DNA of 14,791 bases from Spirosoma fluviale (lineage in GTDB: Bacteria > Bacteroidota > Bacteroidia > Cytophagales > Spirosomataceae): assembly GCA_945860325.1 (NCBI GenBank), contig CAMARL010000026.1:1-14791 (forward strand), given 5' to 3'. Below are positions 13,065-14,791 of this stretch, one piece after another (position 1 is the first letter of the stretch; each line of letters starts with the position of its first letter). The notes under the pieces were generated by a model, which searched no databases, was not told where the DNA came from, and worked only from the letters and a program-made list of their open reading frames with translations. A program made the translations under genes and the position numbers.

Positions 13065-13079
13065 CAGAACCGCGTTCTG
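13065..13079 (-). other. perfect hairpin before rplW
   Basis: CAGAAC-GCG-GTTCTG forms six perfect pairs with a 3-nt loop on the mRNA, directly after the rplD stop and 19 nt before the rplW ATG. The CAGAAC word also occurs twice in the rplC leader. No T run follows, so it is not a terminator. Confidence 0.55.
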
Positions 13080-13083
13080 AAAA

Positions 13084-13716
13084 TTATTTACTACTATATG
13101 TTGACTCTATCTTCTCAATCGCTCCCATGGTAATTAACAATTTAGATGCATTAACTAAATCATATGTATTCACATCAGCTGCATTCGAAACCTTCGTTTT
13201 AGGAACATTACGTCCAGATAAAACAACATTCTTGTCAGCTTCTTGAGTGATCAACAAAGTCTTTGTGGTATCCAATGACAATGCCTTTAACATCGCAATG
13301 TATGCCTTAGTCTTAGGCGCATCAAAAGCTACCGTATCCAAAATCGCGATATCTCCCGATTGAGCCTTAGCTGCTAATGCCGACTGGCGTGCCAATGACT
13401 TTACCTTCTTATTTAATTTGAAATGATAATCACGTGGACGTGGTCCGAAAATACGACCCCCACCTTTCATCAAAGGAGACTTCATAGAACCCGCACGAGC
13501 TCCACCCGTTCCCTTTTGCTTCTTTATCTTACGCGTTGAACGCGATACTTCCGCACGCTCCTTCGCTTTGTGTGTTCCCTGACGCTGATTCGCTAAATAT
13601 TGCTTCACGTCCAAGTAAACCACATGCTCATTAGGAACAATTCCAAAGATCTCATCAGAAAGAGTAATTTTCTTTCCTGTGTCTTTCCCTGCTATGTTAT
13701 ATACTGCTAATTCCAT
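13084..13716 (-). CDS. rplD: 50S ribosomal protein L4
   Basis: L4 binds 23S domain I early in assembly and sends a long loop into the exit tunnel constriction opposite L22. In E. coli it also represses the S10 operon through its leader. The product has 210 residues. The tunnel loop spans about 43-100 and contains KIKKQKGTGGARAGSMKSPL (63-82) and GGGRIFGPRPRDY (85-97), with the conserved Lys and Gly/Arg residues at its tip intact. The globular domain resumes at KKVKSLARQSALAAKA. Whether this L4 acts on the upstream leader is not known. Confidence 0.98.
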   Translation of the reverse strand: MELAVYNIAGKDTGKKITLSDEIFGIVPNEHVVYLDVKQYLANQRQGTHKAKERAEVSRSTRKIKKQKGTGGARAGSMKSPLMKGGGRIFGPRPRDYHFKLNKKVKSLARQSALAAKAQSGDIAILDTVAFDAPKTKAYIAMLKALSLDTTKTLLITQEADKNVVLSGRNVPKTKVSNAADVNTYDLVNASKLLITMGAIEKIESTYSSK

Positions 13717-13739
13717 GATTCAGAATGTCTATTTTTTTA

Positions 13740-13748
13740 GGCTATGCC
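13740..13748 (-). other. mini-hairpin before rplD
   Basis: GGC-ATA-GCC on the mRNA lies between rplC and rplD, 24 nt before the rplD ATG. It has only three pairs. A run of seven T after a few bases (on the mRNA it reads as A) rules out a terminator. It is noted for its G/C content in an AT-rich spacer. Confidence 0.25.
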
Positions 13749-13756
13749 CTTCAAAT

Positions 13757-14374
13757 CTAATTTTCAATGATTACGTATGAGTTCTTTGCTCCCGGAACGG
13801 ATCCCGAAACAACCAATAGGTTTTTCTCCGGATATATTCTCAAAACCTGTAAGTTTTGAACCTTAACCCGATCTCCACCCGTACGACCCGCCATACGCAA
13901 GCCCTTAAATACTCTACCTGGGAATGAACATGCTCCAATAGAACCCGGGTGACGACCACGATTATGCTGACCGTGTGTTTGACCACCCACTCCATGAAAA
14001 CCATGACGTTTTACAACACCCTGAAATCCCTTACCCTTAGATGTACCTACGACATCCACATAAGTTTCTAACTCAAGCATCTCAACCGTCAAAACATCCC
14101 CTAATGATAAAGGCTGCTCAAACGTGCGAAATTCTACCAATTTTTTCTTTGGAGTTGTTTTTGCTTTCTTGAAGTGACCCAACAAAGATTTTGTTGTGTG
14201 CTTCTCTTTTTTCTCACCGTAGCCGATTTGAACAGCATTATAGCCCTCTTTCTCTACAGTTTTAACCTGTGTTACTACACAAGGTCCAGCCTCAATCAGC
14301 GTACATGCAATGGATCTTCCATCTTCCATGTATAGGCTGGTCATTCCGACTTTTTTACCGATAATTCCTGACAT
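13757..14374 (-). CDS. rplC: 50S ribosomal protein L3
   Basis: L3 binds near the 3' end of 23S rRNA and helps start 50S assembly; its loop approaches the peptidyl-transferase centre. The product has 205 residues. It opens MSGIIGKKVGMTSLYMEDGR. The extended loop spans about 112-165, with GKGFQGVVKRHGFHGVG, HGQHNRGRHPGSIGACSFPG (134-153) and RVFKGLRMAGRTG. E. coli L3 has a glutamine in the GSIGQNQ stretch that is methylated by PrmB. Here the stretch is GSIGACS, so that residue is absent. It is the first gene of the cluster in this window, preceded by a long structured leader instead of rpsJ. The start context (AAAATATAATATG) has no Shine-Dalgarno. Confidence 0.98.
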   Translation of the reverse strand: MSGIIGKKVGMTSLYMEDGRSIACTLIEAGPCVVTQVKTVEKEGYNAVQIGYGEKKEKHTTKSLLGHFKKAKTTPKKKLVEFRTFEQPLSLGDVLTVEMLELETYVDVVGTSKGKGFQGVVKRHGFHGVGGQTHGQHNRGRHPGSIGACSFPGRVFKGLRMAGRTGGDRVKVQNLQVLRIYPEKNLLVVSGSVPGAKNSYVIIEN

Positions 14375-14391
14375 ATTATATTTTATTTATT

Positions 14392-14431
14392 AAAAAAATA
14401 CGCTTACAAGGCTAACTTGGCTTGTTGTAAG
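14392..14431 (-). terminator. terminator-like hairpin (attenuator candidate) before rplC
   Basis: CTTACAA (14425-14431) pairs perfectly with TTGTAAG (14403-14409) on the mRNA and is followed, after CGTA, by seven T (14392-14398). It lies only 18 nt before the rplC ATG and downstream of the promoter candidate, so it fits a leader attenuator better than the terminator of a separate gene. The stem is 7 bp with a 15-nt loop and two G-C pairs, so its strength is uncertain. Confidence 0.45.
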
Positions 14432-14478
14432 TCTTTATTCAAATTCGTTTTTCAACGAGATCGGAAACACAATAAGGA

Positions 14479-14598
14479 CAGAATTGGTGATAGGCGACAA
14501 GGTAATCCCACTGTTTATACAGCGGTTAAAACCTTGTGCAGCTTAATACTTAATTAATGGGCTGGGCATTCAACATTCATTAATCAATACCAGTTCTG
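14479..14598 (-). ncRNA. three-way-junction-like RNA domain within the rplC leader
   Basis: The closing helix joins CAGAACTGGT (14589-14598) and ACCAATTCTG (14479-14488) with one C-A mismatch, and can be extended by GAT/ATC past a bulge. Inside it lie two hairpins. Hairpin A (14553-14584) has a perfect 7-bp stem and an 18-nt loop with CCCAGCC. Hairpin B (14494-14539) has ACAAGGT/ACCTTGT, two further outer pairs past a bulged C, and an inner CCGCTG/CAGTGG stem (one G-U) beyond an internal loop. It was found by eye. It is the best-structured part of the window and the most likely protein-binding domain of the leader. Confidence 0.45.
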
Positions 14599-14614
14599 AC
14601 ACAAAAACAGAGAC

Positions 14615-14647
14615 TTACCTCCATTTTAATCCCTGTTCTACCCGCAT
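14615..14647 (-). CDS. possible 10-residue leader ORF, doubtful
   Basis: ATG at 14645-14647, preceded by AAAACATAAAA, opens MRVEQGLKWR before TAA (14615-14617). The A-rich context resembles Bacteroidota start sites, and the stop overlaps GGAGGTAA. A 10-codon frame is expected by chance in a region this long, and there is no similarity to judge by. It is listed because its translation would affect the 14606-14637 hairpin. Confidence 0.15.
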   Translation of the reverse strand: MRVEQGLKWR

Positions 14648-14724
14648 TTTTATGTTTTAAATAAATTCGAGAAGTTCTGCCAACCTCTTTCTGAATGAAA
14701 AACTGCGTTTGTGGAACGGGAGTG

Positions 14725-14754
14725 CAAAGGTAGAAAAAATATTAAAACAAACAA
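14725..14754 (-). promoter_or_regulatory. Bacteroidota-type promoter of the rplC operon
   Basis: On the minus strand TTG (14752-14754), 19 nt, then TACCTTTG (14725-14732) match the phylum's -33 TTG / -7 TAnnTTTG promoter form with ideal spacing. TTTTAATATTTTTTC fills the gap. Transcription should begin near 14718-14720, giving a leader of about 345 nt before rplC. The remaining bases to the window edge (14755-14791) are AT-rich without a recognisable gene. Confidence 0.8.
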
Positions 14755-14791
14755 GGGTGTGTTTGAAAATATTTTTTTGCCCTAAATAAAA

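Larger units (their letters stand above)
14375..14720 (-). promoter_or_regulatory. long structured 5' leader of the rplC operon
   Basis: These roughly 345 nt hold no protein gene that I can support. They contain, in transcript order, these possible helices: CGTT/AACG (14706-14718); AGAGGTT/AACTTCT (14670-14688); AACAGGGA/TCTCTGTT (14606-14637); a long-range helix CAGAACTGGT with ACCAATTCTG (14589-14598 with 14479-14488, nine of ten pairs) enclosing two more, ATTAATG/CATTAAT (14553-14584) and ACAAGGT/ACCTTGT (14494-14539); then TCGTT-GAAA-AACGA (14445-14458); and last a hairpin followed by T7. The middle part has the layout of a three-way junction. The position suggests control of the whole operon by a ribosomal protein or by transcription attenuation. 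I do not recognise it as a named RNA family. Confidence 0.55.

Noticed and set aside
14392..14720. Independent stable RNA gene such as tmRNA, RNase P RNA or 6S RNA between promoter and terminator-like hairpin
   Set aside because: I see no tRNA-like ends, tag peptide frame or conserved RNase P core sequence. Its position directly before rplC fits a leader better, though a free RNA made by premature termination is possible.
1..14791. Insertion sequences, CRISPR arrays, tRNA genes, phage or defence genes
   Set aside because: None is seen. Gene order is continuous and all reading frames are intact core genes.

Overview
The window is almost entirely one long, leftward (minus-strand) ribosomal-protein gene cluster. 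In transcription order (right to left) it reads rplC-rplD-rplW-rplB-rpsS-rplV-rpsC-rplP-rpmC-rpsQ-rplN-rplX-rplE-rpsN-rpsH-rplF-rplR-rpsE-rpmD-rplO-secY-map-infA-rpmJ-rpsM-rpsK-rpsD-rpoA. This is the fused S10, spc and alpha gene order. All 28 genes share one strand, and rpoA runs off the left edge.

The organism is very probably a member of the Bacteroidota. The start codons lack normally spaced Shine-Dalgarno sequences and sit in A/T-rich contexts. Two promoter candidates match the phylum-specific form TTG-N19/20-TAnnTTTG. The order secY-map-infA-rpmJ-rpsM without adk fits, as do the zinc-free forms of L36, S14 and S4. A Cytophagia-like lineage is my guess from protein style, but I cannot prove it.

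Region by region: 14375-14791 holds no protein gene I can support. It carries a strong promoter candidate and a leader of about 345 nt, packed with inverted repeats and ending in a terminator-like hairpin just before rplC. rpsJ (S10), which usually precedes rplC, is not there. From 14374 to 7665 come the genes rplC to rpsN, which build the peptidyl-transferase centre, exit tunnel and mRNA entry site. A 77-nt spacer at 7588-7664 holds an internal promoter candidate before rpsH. From 7587 to 2433 come the rest of the spc group with the translocon channel gene secY, methionine aminopeptidase, IF-1 and L36 (a 38-residue gene at 2433-2549). From 2388 to 1 come S13, S11, S4 and the start of RNA polymerase alpha.

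The proteins are ordinary core translation and secretion machinery. The unusual content lies between the genes: the rplC leader, a pseudoknot or attenuator-like element in front of rpsD (S4 is the classical autoregulator of this group), an exact 19-nt element repeated before rplR and rplE, a family of bulged-G hairpins, and short hairpins in most of the longer spacers 13-36 nt before the start codon. Several sequences complementary to the 16S 3' end sit too far from any start to be ordinary ribosome binding sites. All RNA structures given here were found by eye from inverted repeats, without energy calculation or alignment.
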